From the NCBI GenBank assembly GCA_001929475.1, contig LXFE01002362.1:1-31194 (forward strand): a stretch of DNA of 31,194 bases. Reading direction: 5' to 3'. Under the pieces are notes generated by a model. That model had not been told where the DNA came from. It was given only the letters and a program-made list of their open reading frames with translations, and did no database searches. The stretch is from Neolecta irregularis DAH-3. Lineage: Eukaryota > Ascomycota > Neolectomycetes > Neolectales > Neolectaceae. Shown here piece after piece: positions 30,678 through 31,194 of the stretch. The position numbers and the translations under genes were made by a program. Within the stretch, counting starts at the first letter, position 1; every line of letters starts with the position of its first letter.

Positions 30678-31194
30678 GCCTCGCACAAGGATTTCTAAAT
30701 AATGCATTTTCTGGGTTGGGTGAACAAATGTCATGGTTACTTCATTTGGATGGTTTTTTCTCTATTGGCAATAATCTGCGTATTTGTAGGAGTTATTGGT
30801 TGTTCTAGAAAGTGAAGCTGTTATATGCTTTTCATATCAAGTGGTCTTATAATTCAATATTACATCTCAATGTCGTCAATCTTTTTCGGAGTTAACCAAG
30901 TATCGCATATAGTAGTGTCTAGGCTGCAAAAAAGGCAGAATTGCAAATAAATATAATAATCATATCCAATATCAGGAAAATTACCTAGTGAGAGACAAGA
31001 GATGGTTGAGATGCGTCGGACAGGTCAGAGTGTCACGACAAGAAGAGGGGCATCGGAGATATCCGGGGCACTCGCCATGCATCAGAAACACGCGTAACTC
31101 ATGCAAGTATTATTGAATCGATCACAAACTAATCGAGAACTTTACAAACAGGAACTCTATGGGCCGAACAGGCAGTGTTGAACTCTGACGTTGG
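30678..31194. other. Gene-free right edge
   Basis: This is 517 bp of AT-rich 3' flank with no coding, repeat or RNA signal that I can support. Confidence 0.5.

Noticed and set aside
1..31194. CRISPR arrays, bacterial operons or insertion sequences
   Set aside because: Spliceosomal introns and fungal families run throughout, and no regularly spaced direct repeats or prokaryotic transposase frames were seen.

Overview
This window is nuclear DNA of a fungus. The evidence is genes split by very short spliceosomal introns (32-46 nt in almost every model), fungal-type families (group I G-alpha, Pex4, a Ser/Thr-rich single-pass surface protein, Sec14-like proteins), an intron-bearing tRNA-Ser(GCT), and a nuclear complex I 30 kDa subunit. 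The last excludes complex-I-less yeasts such as Schizosaccharomyces and Saccharomyces. Many short introns, complex I and moderate gene density would suit an early-diverging ascomycete, but that placement is a low-confidence inference. Exon joins below were made by hand from frame, family motifs and splice signals.

Layout. 0.7-7.6 kb: exosome cap subunit Csl4 (+), a long CRAL-TRIO protein (+), a Ser/Thr-rich single-pass membrane protein (-) and a second CRAL-TRIO protein (+). 7.6-8.5 kb: a gene-free stretch holding a Harbinger/Tourist-like miniature inverted-repeat element. 8.5-11.7 kb: an RluA-type pseudouridine synthase (+), a mitochondrial two-HMG-box protein (-) and the divergent complex I 30 kDa subunit (+). 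12.3 kb: tRNA-Ser (-). 12.4-15.2 kb: gene-poor, with one weak spliced candidate. 15.2-18.2 kb: eIF3f (+) and G-alpha (+). 19.0-22.4 kb: Erv41 (-), Pex4 (-) and PP2A activator PTPA (+); the Pex4 and PTPA start codons are one base apart. 23.6 kb: a stump of a third CRAL-TRIO paralogue with its own TATA box. 24.6-29.5 kb: a 15-exon full-length ABCC transporter (-). 30.2 kb: a ubiquitin-like/AN1 zinc-finger protein (+).

Most genes are unrelated housekeeping genes. The links I see are two mitochondrial genes sharing a 310 bp divergent promoter with a 16 bp inverted repeat, the local CRAL-TRIO family, and the Pex4/PTPA head-to-head pair.

Main points for a second look: (1) four of about 47 modelled introns need a GC-AG boundary; (2) the ABCC protein is open over 1449 codons yet has lost both halves of ATP site 2 while keeping the key motifs of site 1; (3) the one-base Pex4/PTPA spacing; (4) the TAA-flanked miniature element; (5) the CRAL-TRIO family with a truncated copy.
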